Source: Planctomycetota bacterium (lineage in GTDB: Bacteria > Planctomycetota > Planctomycetia > Pirellulales > Thermoguttaceae). From it: 58,283 bases of DNA. Shown here piece by piece: positions 26,196-35,240 of this stretch. The notes below the pieces were generated by a model that had not been told where the DNA came from, did not search any database, and worked only from the letters and a program-made list of their open reading frames with translations. The DNA is taken from contig JAUWNG010000006.1 in assembly GCA_030612765.1 (NCBI GenBank), forward strand, positions 1 to 58,283, read 5' to 3'. Each line of letters starts with the position of its first letter. Position 1 is the first letter of the stretch. The position numbers and the translations under genes were made by a program.

Positions 26196-28112
26196 TCATT
26201 GTGCCGCCTTCTCCAACTTCGCCTTGACCAGCACCGCCACTTCAGCGGCCGGGGCCTTGCCTTTCAACATTTTGACGGCTTGGCCAGTCAAGTACAACAA
26301 TCTCTTTCGGTCCGAATCGTCTTTAACGCCCCGATAGCCGTCGAAACTCAAGTGTTCCGCCTCCTTTTTCCAAACCTCCGGTTGTTGCAGGTCGATGCCC
26401 AACGCCTCGGTGGCGGCCCGGGCGGCCAGATTGTCTTTGGCCATGGTCGAGGCCACGGTCGGTATGGCCTCTCTGGGTATGCGGCCGTCCGTATAGAGAT
26501 CGAATATCTGAATCCACTCCGCGACCCCCAGACGCTGCACGGGAACGCCGGAGCGTTGCAGCGCCTTGTACTGCTGACCGATCACGATGCCGGCCAGCAG
26601 CCCGTCCACGCCGGTTTTCTCGACCACCGCGTCGACGATCTCGGCCCCTCCCCGGCGGATCAGGTAACAGGCCGTTTCCTCGGGCACGCGCCAGGACGTG
26701 TACCGCTCGATTCGTTCCCAGGGGGGCGGTTTCAGACGCGACCGGATCTCTTCCATTCGCTGTTGGGTGATGCGGGTCGGCGGCAAATCGGTGTCGGGAT
26801 ACATGCGGTCGGGGCCGGGCAGGATGCGCTCGAATGTGGTGAAGCCTCCGACCAAGCCCTGCCTCGTCTCCTTGGGCACGCCCACCGTGGCGTCGGCGAA
26901 GCGGATGCGGATTTCCTCGGCGGCGGTGCGGCAGTCCTCCTCGGGACCGAAGACAAGGAAGAAGTCGTCGTTGTCTCCAGGGTTCACTCGCTTCCGCAGG
27001 CGTTCCAGTATGCCATGCTTGTCGGGAAACTCCGGCATCGCCGCACTGCTGAGCACGATGGGCGCCTCGTCCAGGCAGGCGATCACTCGGACTCGGCCGC
27101 GCAGCTCGTCGAGGAAGGTGGTGTCGGGCTGCGTGGGACGCTGCGCAATCTCCGCGACGCCCTCGATATTCACGACGTAGACCTTGCCGCCCGCCTGGAG
27201 CGCTCGCTGCATGAACCCCAAATCGGCCGTCGCGCAAACATCGCTGACATCATGGGCGGTCATCCGTATCGAGTCGGGTGTGCGGAGTCCCCGCCGATGC
27301 AACTCCTCGCGAATCTTCAGCAGGTTGCACTGTCGCAAGCCTTCGTTGTGGACCAACTTTACGGCCAGCCCCGCGCGGGGTACGCCCTTGATCTCGCAGC
27401 GGTCTCCGCCGCGGACGCTCACGTTCACGTCCTGGCGGCTTGCGCCGATGCCGGTGCGCACCCGGCCCGTACTCCGGGCCACAAGGCCGCAGAGCAAGAT
27501 CGCTTCTCGAACTTCCTGGGGAGTAAAGAGTTCCGGGCCGGTGACGGTTTCCGTAAGCGGCATACCCAGGCGGTCCGTGCGCCAGACGATCTGGTGACCC
27601 TTGTCTTTCACCTCGCGGCAGGAGTCCTCCTCCACGCTGACGTGCGTGATCGTCAGACGCCTGCCCTTGAAGGGTATCCATCCGTTCACGCCGACGATCG
27701 CCGTGCGCTGGAAGCCGGTGGGGATGGAGCCGTCCAGGTATTGCTTTCGGGCGATGTGGACCTCGTCGATCACGTCCATGTTCATGGCGAGACACAACTC
27801 GATGGTCACGTCGATGGCCTCCTGGTTCACCAGAAACGGAGGCGTGTCGTCCATCTCGTAAGTGCATACGTTCTGCTGGTTAAGCAGATAGATGATCTCC
27901 TTCTTCGTCTTGAACTCCATCAGGGCCGTGCCGTCGTATTCCCCCAGTTCAGAAAGGGTCGGCCGCATGTGACGGAGCACTTCGCCGTCGTGGGTCTCCG
28001 TGTACAGCCCCGCGGGACAACGGCAGAACAGCTTTTCCTTGGTCAGAAGCTGCTGATGCACCTCCAACCCCGAGATCAAGCCAACTGCTTGGTAGTCCAA
28101 ACTATCGAGCAT
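26196..28112 (-). CDS. gatE: Archaeal-type Glu-tRNA(Gln) amidotransferase subunit E
   Basis: This 638-residue protein has a GatB-type amidotransferase cradle at residues 1-~290 (GLISGLEVHQQL, KLFCRCPAG, EEDSCREV, TGIGASRQDVNVSV). A GAD insertion domain of ~110 residues follows (around residues 310-420), the feature that separates GatE from bacterial GatB. A helical tail of the YqeY type ends the protein. GatE amidates Glu-tRNA(Gln) with ammonia from GatD and also phosphorylates the glutamyl group. ATG at 28112 has AAGGAAGGG upstream. Its presence in a bacterium suggests horizontal transfer. Confidence 0.9.
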   Translation of the reverse strand: MLDSLDYQAVGLISGLEVHQQLLTKEKLFCRCPAGLYTETHDGEVLRHMRPTLSELGEYDGTALMEFKTKKEIIYLLNQQNVCTYEMDDTPPFLVNQEAIDVTIELCLAMNMDVIDEVHIARKQYLDGSIPTGFQRTAIVGVNGWIPFKGRRLTITHVSVEEDSCREVKDKGHQIVWRTDRLGMPLTETVTGPELFTPQEVREAILLCGLVARSTGRVRTGIGASRQDVNVSVRGGDRCEIKGVPRAGLAVKLVHNEGLRQCNLLKIREELHRRGLRTPDSIRMTAHDVSDVCATADLGFMQRALQAGGKVYVVNIEGVAEIAQRPTQPDTTFLDELRGRVRVIACLDEAPIVLSSAAMPEFPDKHGILERLRKRVNPGDNDDFFLVFGPEEDCRTAAEEIRIRFADATVGVPKETRQGLVGGFTTFERILPGPDRMYPDTDLPPTRITQQRMEEIRSRLKPPPWERIERYTSWRVPEETACYLIRRGGAEIVDAVVEKTGVDGLLAGIVIGQQYKALQRSGVPVQRLGVAEWIQIFDLYTDGRIPREAIPTVASTMAKDNLAARAATEALGIDLQQPEVWKKEAEHLSFDGYRGVKDDSDRKRLLYLTGQAVKMLKGKAPAAEVAVLVKAKLEKAAQ

Positions 28113-28186
28113 CCAGCCCTTCCTTTGTGAAGCTCGCTCGTGCCGGCCGGGTTGGCCGCGGCCACGGACGATTAAGAATGACGCAC

Positions 28187-28245
28187 GTAGGACGGATTTC
28201 CTAATCCGTCCAGTTTTTGGGGACGGATCGGGAAATCCGTCCTAC
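28187..28245. repeat. REP/BIME-like palindrome (GTAGGACGGATT type)
   Basis: It starts GTAGGACGGATTT and ends AAATCCGTCCTAC. Each arm contains a GGAC-containing hairpin (GGACGGATT/AATCCGTCC). Same plan as 11317 but a different core word. Confidence 0.8.
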
Positions 28246-28507
28246 GGAATTGCACACGTTATTCATTTCCAGATACCAAGGTCGTGTGGATTGTCCCCTG
28301 CAGCGCTGAAGGGTGGACAAATTTGGACACGAACAAAACCTCAAAGCTATGCGGCTTCGGGCGAAATGTCAAGAAGACAATACTTATGGGGGTGGAGCGG
28401 TCGATGTGGGTACACGGTAGGCTGGGTCGTGCCCCGGCGTGTTTCGGTTTGGCTTGACGCACGGCCGTTAAACGGGACAATGATAAGCCATTCTAATGGA
28501 GATGCAG

Positions 28508-29248
28508 ATGTCCCATTTCGCCGTGATATTGCCCGCCGCCGGTCGCGGCAGCCGGTTCCACGATAAGAGTTACAAGAAGCCGTTCGCCCCGCTGGCCAAC
28601 AAGGCCCTCTGGCTCCATTCGGCCGAGCGGTTCCTCGACCGCGATGACGTGGTGCAGACGATCCTGGTGATCGCGCCGGAGGACCGCGAGCAGTTCTTTT
28701 TCAAGTTCGGCGCGAATATCGCCTTTCTGGAGATTGAAGTGGTCGACGGCGGCGCTGAACGGGCCGACTCGATCCAGGCCGCCTTGGGGCATCTGAAACC
28801 GCAAGCCGAGTTCGTCTGCGTCCACGACGCCGCCCGGCCGGCTCTGGCCGACGCCTGGATCGACGCGGTTTTCGCCGCCGCCGAAAAGACCGGCGCGGCG
28901 ATTCTGGCCGTGCCCGTTGCCGGCACGCTCAAACGGGTCGGCCCCGACCGGAAGATCGAGGAAACCGTCTCGCGGGAAGGGCTGTGGGAGGCCCAGACGC
29001 CGCAGGTATTCCGCCGCGAATTGCTGATCAAGGCTTATGCCAAGCGCGACGGCTTTCAGGCCACCGACGACTCGCAACTTGTCGAGCGGATCGGCCATCC
29101 GGTGACCGTCGTACACGGCTCGCCGATCAACATCAAGATCACCACCAAGGAGGACCAACGCTTGGCCGAGCACTCGCTTAGGGCGTTGCCGAAGCCGAAG
29201 CTCGCCGGCCCGTCGCATCCGTTTGCCGACGGGGATATGTGGAGGTGA
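28508..29248 (+). CDS. ispD: 2-C-methyl-D-erythritol 4-phosphate cytidylyltransferase
   Basis: This 246-residue enzyme of the MEP isoprenoid pathway transfers CMP to methylerythritol phosphate. Signatures are PAAGRGSRF near the N-terminus (the nucleotide-binding glycine loop), VCVHDAARPA around residue 105, and QTPQVFRREL near residue 165. ATG at 28508 is selected because GGAG lies 6 nt upstream, and two upstream in-frame ATGs overlap that site. Its TGA overlaps the heptanucleotide repeat that begins the S23 cassette. Confidence 0.9.
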   Translation: MSHFAVILPAAGRGSRFHDKSYKKPFAPLANKALWLHSAERFLDRDDVVQTILVIAPEDREQFFFKFGANIAFLEIEVVDGGAERADSIQAALGHLKPQAEFVCVHDAARPALADAWIDAVFAAAEKTGAAILAVPVAGTLKRVGPDRKIEETVSREGLWEAQTPQVFRRELLIKAYAKRDGFQATDDSQLVERIGHPVTVVHGSPINIKITTKEDQRLAEHSLRALPKPKLAGPSHPFADGDMWR

Positions 29249-29311
29249 GGGGAGAGGGGAGAGGGGAGAGGGGAGAGTGAAAAGGGGTGAGGGGAGAGAG
29301 CAGAGGGGAGA
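29248..29311. repeat. Heptanucleotide repeat AGGGGAG, left edge of S23 cassette
   Basis: Four perfect tandem copies of AGGGGAG run from 29248 to 29275, followed by imperfect copies to about 29311. The inverse unit CTCCCCT occurs twice at 29739-29752 on the far side of the S23 gene, so the cassette is bounded by inverted heptads. Confidence 0.85.
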
Positions 29312-29348
29312 GTACGCTGTCGCAAACCAAGCCGAAAAGGATACAATC

Positions 29349-29720
29349 ATGCCTGTTAAGGACTATCGCGAGTTGATTGTCTGGCAGAAGGCCATGGATT
29401 TGGTGGAAACGATTTATCGCACTACAAAGGTATTTCCGAGAGAAGAAATCTATGGGTTAACAAGCCAGATTCGCCGCGCAGCCATCTCCATCCCATCGAA
29501 CATTGCAGAGGGGAATGGACGAAACACAACTCGCGACTATGTGCATTTTCTTGGTATGGCTTACGGTTCCGTCAAGGAAGTGGAGACTCAGGTGCTCATC
29601 GCGGAGCGGCTCCGATACATCGATTCCAACCACAGCGACGGATTGGTACGGATGACGACCGAGATCGCCCGGCTGATCAGTGGTCTTGTGAACTCATTAA
29701 AAAGAAAGATTCCCCAATGA
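29349..29720 (+). CDS. Four-helix-bundle protein, S23 (23S rRNA intervening-sequence) family
   Basis: This 123-residue protein has the S23 signature KDYRELIVWQKAMDLVE at the start, then SQIRRAAISIPSNIAEG and a C-terminal helix pair. It was first recognised in 23S rRNA insertions and later found free in genomes; molecular role unknown. ATG at 29349. Its TGA overlaps an ATG (ATGA at 29717-29720) that would be the natural start of tyrS if one heptanucleotide repeat were absent. Confidence 0.9.
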   Translation: MPVKDYRELIVWQKAMDLVETIYRTTKVFPREEIYGLTSQIRRAAISIPSNIAEGNGRNTTRDYVHFLGMAYGSVKEVETQVLIAERLRYIDSNHSDGLVRMTTEIARLISGLVNSLKRKIPQ

Positions 29721-29738
29721 CGCCCGACAGTTCACCCT

Positions 29739-29752
29739 CTCCCCTCTCCCCT
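29739..29752. repeat. Inverted heptad CTCCCCT x2, right edge of S23 cassette
   Basis: Two perfect copies of CTCCCCT. They lie in the 5' coding region of tyrS. Loss of one copy (or gain of two) would put the ATG at 29717 in frame with tyrosyl-tRNA synthetase. Confidence 0.8.
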
Positions 29753-29828
29753 CGCCGACATCGTCGGCGAACTCTCCTGGCGTGGACTGATCAACCAAAG
29801 CACCGACGACGCGAATCTGCCGCGGCTG

Positions 29829-31031
29829 TTGATGGAAAAGCAGCGGACCGTCTACGCCGGATTCGACCCCACGGCCGACAGCCTGCACGTGGGGCACCTG
29901 ATGGCGCTGATGATCCTGCGGCGGTTCCAGCAGGCCGGTCACCGGCCGATCGCCGTGGTGGGCGGGGCCACCGGAATGATCGGCGACCCCAGCGGAAAGA
30001 GCGAGGAACGCAATCTCCTCTCGCTCGACGCCCTGCAAGCCAACATCGACGGCATGGAACCCCAATTACGGCGGTTCCTCGACTTCGATTGCGGCCCAAA
30101 CTCCGCCGTCCTCGTGAACAACTACGAGTGGCTGGGACGCTTCGGCTATCTCGAATTCCTCCGCGACATCGGCAAGCACGTGCCCGTCAACGTTATGTTG
30201 GCGAAGGATTCAGTCCGCGGCCGGCTGGAACGCGACGACGTGGGATTAAGTTACACGGAGTTCAGCTACATGCTTATGCAGGCCTACGATTTCGTCCATT
30301 TGTACGAGCGTTTCGGGTGCGAGTTGCAAGTCGGCGGGAGCGACCAGTGGGGCAACATAACCGCCGGAATCGATCTGGCCCGGCGGCTCTCCGGCGTGCA
30401 GCTTTACGGTTGCACTTGCCCGTTGCTGACCCGTAGCGACGGGACCAAGATGGGAAAAACCGAGTCCGGCGCCATCTGGCTCTCGGCCGAACGGACCAGT
30501 CCATACCAGTTCCATCAATACTGGATCAACCTGGACGACGCCGACGTGGGCCGCTGTCTGCGCTTCTTCACCGACCTCGGGCAGGAAGAAATCGACTCGC
30601 TGCTGGCCGAGCACCAGTCCGATCCGGGGCGGCGCGTGGCCCAGCGCCGGCTGGCCGTCGAGCTGACCCGCCTGGTGCATGGCGAGGACGGGCTACGCGC
30701 GGCCGAGCGGGCCACCGAGGTCTTCTTCGGCGCCGAAATTTGCGAGTTGGACGACGCCCAACTTGCCGGCATCTTCGCCGACGTGCCGAGCAAGGAGCTA
30801 CCCCGCGCAAAACTTGACGGCGGACTGTCGATTATCGACGCCCTGGTCCTTTCCGGCTTGTGTAAGAACAAGAGCGAGGCCAGACGGATCATCACCCAAG
30901 GCGGGGCGTACGTAAACAATCGCCGCGTCGAAGGGATCGAAACCAACCTCGACCAGAACCATCTGGCCGGCGAAACGACCATGATCCTCCGCGCGGGCAA
31001 AAAGAAATACGCCCTGCTGCGGTTTATATAG
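29829..31031 (+). CDS. tyrS: Tyrosyl-tRNA synthetase, N-terminus disturbed
   Basis: This class I synthetase shows GFDPTADSLHVGHL (HIGH-like), VGGATGMIGDPSGK, the KMGKT form of the KMSKS loop, and a C-terminal S4 RNA-binding domain ending LRAGKKKYALLRF. The first conventional start in this frame is TTG 29829 or ATG 29832. In-frame codons upstream (29757-29828) still encode the family N-terminus, DIVGELSWRGLINQS, up to the heptad repeat. No ATG or GTG is in frame there; ATG 29717 is one heptad out of frame. The N-terminal ~25 residues are therefore either not made, made from a non-standard start, or restored by frame change. Confidence 0.92.
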   Translation: MMEKQRTVYAGFDPTADSLHVGHLMALMILRRFQQAGHRPIAVVGGATGMIGDPSGKSEERNLLSLDALQANIDGMEPQLRRFLDFDCGPNSAVLVNNYEWLGRFGYLEFLRDIGKHVPVNVMLAKDSVRGRLERDDVGLSYTEFSYMLMQAYDFVHLYERFGCELQVGGSDQWGNITAGIDLARRLSGVQLYGCTCPLLTRSDGTKMGKTESGAIWLSAERTSPYQFHQYWINLDDADVGRCLRFFTDLGQEEIDSLLAEHQSDPGRRVAQRRLAVELTRLVHGEDGLRAAERATEVFFGAEICELDDAQLAGIFADVPSKELPRAKLDGGLSIIDALVLSGLCKNKSEARRIITQGGAYVNNRRVEGIETNLDQNHLAGETTMILRAGKKKYALLRFI

Positions 31032-31063
31032 GCGGGACTCCGAAACAATTGGAAACGGGGAGC

Positions 31064-31092
31064 TTGAGTAACGGCTTGTAATTTCGTATACT
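31064..31092 (+). promoter_or_regulatory. Putative sigma-70 promoter of the RelE/Phd pair
   Basis: TTGAGT (31064-31069) and TATACT (31087-31092) with 17-bp spacing, 22 bp before the toxin ATG. Confidence 0.45.
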
Positions 31093-31114
31093 ATTGGCCT
31101 TTGCGGTGATCCTT

Positions 31115-31459
31115 ATGGCATATCATATCAGCATCACAGCGGACGCTGAGTTCCAATGGCGGTCCTTGCCTGCACGCCAGCAACGGTTGCTGGAAGCGGC
31201 GATTCAAGCCCGTCTCGTCCATCAACCGACAACGCCAACCAAGGCCGTCAAGAAGCTCCGACCGAATCCATTTGCGGAATATGAATTACGTGTAGGCGAC
31301 CTGCGAGTGCTGTATAATGTAGAAGAGACGGAGGTGGTGTTGGTGGTGGTGGGGCGCAAGGTCGGTAACAAGCTGATTGTGAAAGGAGCGGAGTTTCATG
31401 GACATCAAGACTATCCCCCTGAGTCGGCTGGAGACGGACCTTCAGGCGACTCTGGTTGA
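31115..31459 (+). CDS. RelE/ParE-type toxin
   Basis: This 114-residue protein starts MAYHISITADAEFQW and shows the RelE-like central strand ELRVGDLRVLYNV. The C-terminal ~20 residues lie in the segment that overlaps the next gene in another frame. ATG at 31115 has only a weak GGTGAT upstream. The usual partner is an antitoxin; here that gene follows with a 62-bp overlap. Confidence 0.75.
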   Translation: MAYHISITADAEFQWRSLPARQQRLLEAAIQARLVHQPTTPTKAVKKLRPNPFAEYELRVGDLRVLYNVEETEVVLVVVGRKVGNKLIVKGAEFHGHQDYPPESAGDGPSGDSG

Positions 31460-31646
31460 GTGTGCGGATTCAGGCCAGGCGGTTGTCGTCACGTTGCCCG
31501 ATCAACGGTTGGTTGCCATCCAGTCGTTGGATGCGGCGGAAGACGACTCGCTGCTCGATGATCTCCTGCAAACAAACGTTGAATTTCAAACCTTGGTGGC
31601 CAAGTCGAAGGCCGGTCCGCGCAGGCCGTTCCCACCCGAACGGTAG
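31398..31646 (+). CDS. Small antitoxin-like protein (Phd-like)
   Basis: This 82-residue protein begins MDIKTIPLSRLETDLQATL and continues with GQAVVVTLPDQRLVAIQ, resembling the Phd/YefM N-terminal fold, then an acidic tail. AAAGGAGCGGAG lies just upstream of the ATG. Toxin-first order with a long overlap is uncommon and implies coupled expression. Confidence 0.65.
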   Translation: MDIKTIPLSRLETDLQATLVECADSGQAVVVTLPDQRLVAIQSLDAAEDDSLLDDLLQTNVEFQTLVAKSKAGPRRPFPPER

Positions 31647-31658
31647 ACCATTGTCGAC

Positions 31659-32333
31659 ATGACGTACAGAATTCGCGTGTCTCTGCTGTTGCTCGGCTGC
31701 CTTGTGGTGCTGGCGTTGCTGGCCCTGTTGATGCTTTACATCGCCGCGCGGCACGTGCCGGGATTTTACCGCGAGGCAATGGAAATCCCCCAGGGAAAGC
31801 TGGAAAAGGGGAGCGACCGGATGCTCCGCCAGGCCGCGGCGCTCGAAAGCGCCGTCAACAAGGAAGAGCATTGGGAAGTGCTCGTCACCGCCGAGGAGAT
31901 CAACGGCTGGCTGGCGGTCGATTTGGAGAAGAACCATCCGAACGCCCTGCCGGCGACGATCCGCGACCCCCGTGTGACGATCGACAAAAACGGAATCACC
32001 GTTGCCTGCCGCTTCGAGCAAGATGGCACGAGAAGCATATTGAGCCTGACGATAGCCCCTTCCGTCCCCGAGCCGAACGTGGTTGCCCTGCGGATCGTCC
32101 GTGCCAGGGTGGGCCTGCTGCCCGTGCCGTTGGGGAAAGTGCTCGACCGCATCTCCAAGATGGCCCGCAAAATGCAACTCCACCTGGAATGGCGCCGCGG
32201 CGGCGACGACCCGGTGGCCTTGCTCTCGTTGCCCGACAGCGAGGACGACGGCCGGATAGTGCGGATCGAAACCATACGGCTCGGCGACGGTGAAATCTAT
32301 ATCGCCGGCACAACAAAACGGGAGGAACCGTAG
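31659..32333 (+). CDS. Membrane-anchored protein of unknown function
   Basis: This 224-residue protein has one N-terminal transmembrane helix (residues ~7-30) and an extracytoplasmic domain containing WEVLVTAEEINGWLAVDL. That segment resembles YpmS/DUF2140-like planctomycete proteins, but the match is by eye only. It follows the antitoxin-like gene by 12 bp and could be read from the same transcript. Confidence 0.55.
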   Translation: MTYRIRVSLLLLGCLVVLALLALLMLYIAARHVPGFYREAMEIPQGKLEKGSDRMLRQAAALESAVNKEEHWEVLVTAEEINGWLAVDLEKNHPNALPATIRDPRVTIDKNGITVACRFEQDGTRSILSLTIAPSVPEPNVVALRIVRARVGLLPVPLGKVLDRISKMARKMQLHLEWRRGGDDPVALLSLPDSEDDGRIVRIETIRLGDGEIYIAGTTKREEP

Positions 32334-32354
32334 TATCTCATTGCAATTGTATTT

Positions 32355-32423
32355 GTGGGTGGCACTGGCGTCTCGCCAGTGTTCTTGCCGCCAGCACTGG
32401 CGTCTCCACCCACCGACGCGGAG
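32355..32423. repeat. Nested palindrome GTGGGTGGCACTGGC type
   Basis: A hairpin CACTGGCG-TCT-CGCCAGTG is followed by a decayed half, all bracketed by GTGGGTGG and CCACCCAC. Confidence 0.7.
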
Positions 32424-32466
32424 AGGATGTGAATTTTTCGATTTGGCGTCGTTAAGACCACAATCC

Positions 32467-32524
32467 GTAGGGTGCGTGAAACGCACCATGCACTACCGGT
32501 TGTGGTGCGTTTCACGCACCCTAC
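32467..32524. repeat. REP/BIME-like palindrome (GTAGGGTGCGT type)
   Basis: It starts GTAGGGTGCGTGAAACGCACC and ends with the inverse GGTGCGTTTCACGCACCCTAC in shorter terms (GTAGGGTGCG and CGCACCCTAC). GTAGGG feet of this kind are common REP ends in other phyla. Confidence 0.85.
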
Positions 32525-32580
32525 AAAAGTTCACAGCCTCGGAGCGTGGGAACCAGGAAATGTAAAACTCGGATGGATTC

Positions 32581-33909
<1,329 letters not shown>

Positions 33910-33942
33910 ATTCCTGAATCACATTCATGTCGGTGGCTGGGA

Positions 33943-34572
33943 TCAAAATTCGTCTTCGTCTTTTTGGGCCTCGATCCGCTGGACGACCAACTCTTCCCAT
34001 GCGGCGATAATCTCCGTGGTCGCTCCGGCCGCGTCGAGACGGTCGCGGACTGGACCGCGACTTGTCTTTAATTCGGGAAAGACCAGCAACAATTCGGCCA
34101 GATCGCGCCAATCGGTACCCGACTTCGGCGTCCCGCGGCGGCGGCGATAGGTGATGAGCTTGCCGGCGATCAACTCCTCGGGCGCGACCACCAGCACCTC
34201 TCCGATCCGCCGGGCCGGCGGCATTGACGCAAGCGGCCGAATGTCCACCAGGTGACGGTTCCCCGACTTCTGAAGCTGGTACAACCGGTATCCCCGCCCT
34301 TTGCCGATTTTCCGCATGCGGATGGCGACGTTGAATCGGTCGCTCAGATGAATACGGAGTTGTTCGGCCAACTCGGCGGCTCGCGGACTGGCAATGTCCA
34401 CGGCCTGCGTCATCCGCGGCTCGTCCACGTAGGCGTTGACCGCCTGCGCGCCGAAAAGGACCGCGTCGTCCAAGCCCTGCAAAAACTCCAGCACCGCGCG
34501 ATGAATGGTCGCCAACGGAAGCGGCTCCTGCATGACAAACTCCTTGAACGTCAAAGCTTCATCAACCAACAT
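33943..34572 (-). CDS. Nucleotidyltransferase-like protein (AbiEii-like)
   Basis: This 209-residue protein has the compact nucleotidyltransferase pattern LFGAQAVNAYVDEPRMTQAVDI (an inexact form of the G[GS]-x9-D-x-D motif; here the second acidic residue is unclear), then VAPEELIAGKLITY and DWRDLAELLL typical of AbiEii toxins. Start ATG 34572 has GAGGAG upstream. No AbiEi-like antitoxin gene is adjacent, so it may be an orphan or act alone. Confidence 0.68.
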   Translation of the reverse strand: MLVDEALTFKEFVMQEPLPLATIHRAVLEFLQGLDDAVLFGAQAVNAYVDEPRMTQAVDIASPRAAELAEQLRIHLSDRFNVAIRMRKIGKGRGYRLYQLQKSGNRHLVDIRPLASMPPARRIGEVLVVAPEELIAGKLITYRRRRGTPKSGTDWRDLAELLLVFPELKTSRGPVRDRLDAAGATTEIIAAWEELVVQRIEAQKDEDEF

Positions 34573-34691
34573 GTCCGCTCTCCTCGACCGTACGCGAAAA
34601 GTATTTCCTCAATTTAGCGGGCTGCCCTCGCCCGTCAAGCTGCCTTCCAGTTCCGGCGCTTCGATCGTCACGGACGCGGAGCATCCGGGCA

Positions 34692-34720
34692 CTTGTTCCC
34701 ATGCTCCGCGTGGGAGCAAG
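34692..34720. repeat. Short hairpin repeat CTTGTTCCCA/TGGGAGCAAG
   Basis: A stem of about ten base pairs with one mismatch. It resembles the GTTCCCACGC hairpin at 15201. Confidence 0.5.
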
Positions 34721-34747
34721 GTGTTCATTGCGCACATCCAGGGGCTG

Positions 34748-34881
34748 CTAGCAGTCCGTTGAAAAAGTCGGATATGGGAGTTTGGGTGCCACTGCTGGCT
34801 TGTCCAGCAGTGTTTCCCCGGGTGTTTCTCCCCACACTGCTGGGCAAGCCAGCAGTGGCATCCTTTTTCAACGGTCTGTTA
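34748..34881. repeat. Palindromic element copy D, fused to a stop codon
   Basis: Ends TAGCAGTCCGTTGAAAAA and TTTTTCAACGGTCTGTTA. The final TTA is the reverse complement of the TAA stop of the minus-strand monooxygenase gene. Inner hairpins intact. Confidence 0.9.
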
Positions 34882-35187
34882 GGCCGGCTGTAGGATTCTC
34901 AGGTTCATGCTGAGCCGCAGGTCCTCGGCCTGCCGGAAATACTCGGCCATGTGGAGGGTTTTCAGATGTGCCTTCAGCGCGTCGATGCTCTCCCACTTTT
35001 CGAGTATGACGAGCGAGTTGTCTTGCGGAAGGCTTTGGGCTTCCAGGCCGCTGGAAACGTCGATCATCGGCGAGTACTCGATGCACCCATCTTCCGCTCG
35101 CACCTTGGGAACAAGCTCATGGAACAACGCCAGCAGGTCGTCGCGGCGTCCGGCCGCAACCTCAATCGTGACTATCACGCAAATCAT
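34879..35187 (-). CDS. Antibiotic-biosynthesis-monooxygenase-domain protein (quinol monooxygenase-like)
   Basis: This 102-residue dimeric alpha/beta protein fits the ABM-domain family (CVIVTIEVAAGRRDDLLALF and YEYSP-like segment EYSPMID, then LEKWESIDALKAHL). ABM proteins of this size often act on quinones or as stress-related monooxygenases; substrate unknown. Its TAA stop at 34879-34881 is the right edge of palindromic element copy D. Confidence 0.82.
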   Translation of the reverse strand: MICVIVTIEVAAGRRDDLLALFHELVPKVRAEDGCIEYSPMIDVSSGLEAQSLPQDNSLVILEKWESIDALKAHLKTLHMAEYFRQAEDLRLSMNLRILQPA

Positions 35188-35240
35188 GGTCCGATTCTCC
35201 TATATCCGCGGTTGTTCTCGCTGTCGAGTATGGTTAAACA

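Noticed and set aside
26136-28130. 664-codon plus-strand open frame
   Set aside because: Antisense of gatE throughout; low-complexity Arg/His/Gln-rich translation.
29717-30436. 239-codon frame starting at ATG 29717
   Set aside because: Its translation after the heptad repeats is out of frame with tyrosyl-tRNA synthetase and has no family match; it matters only as evidence for the frame change.
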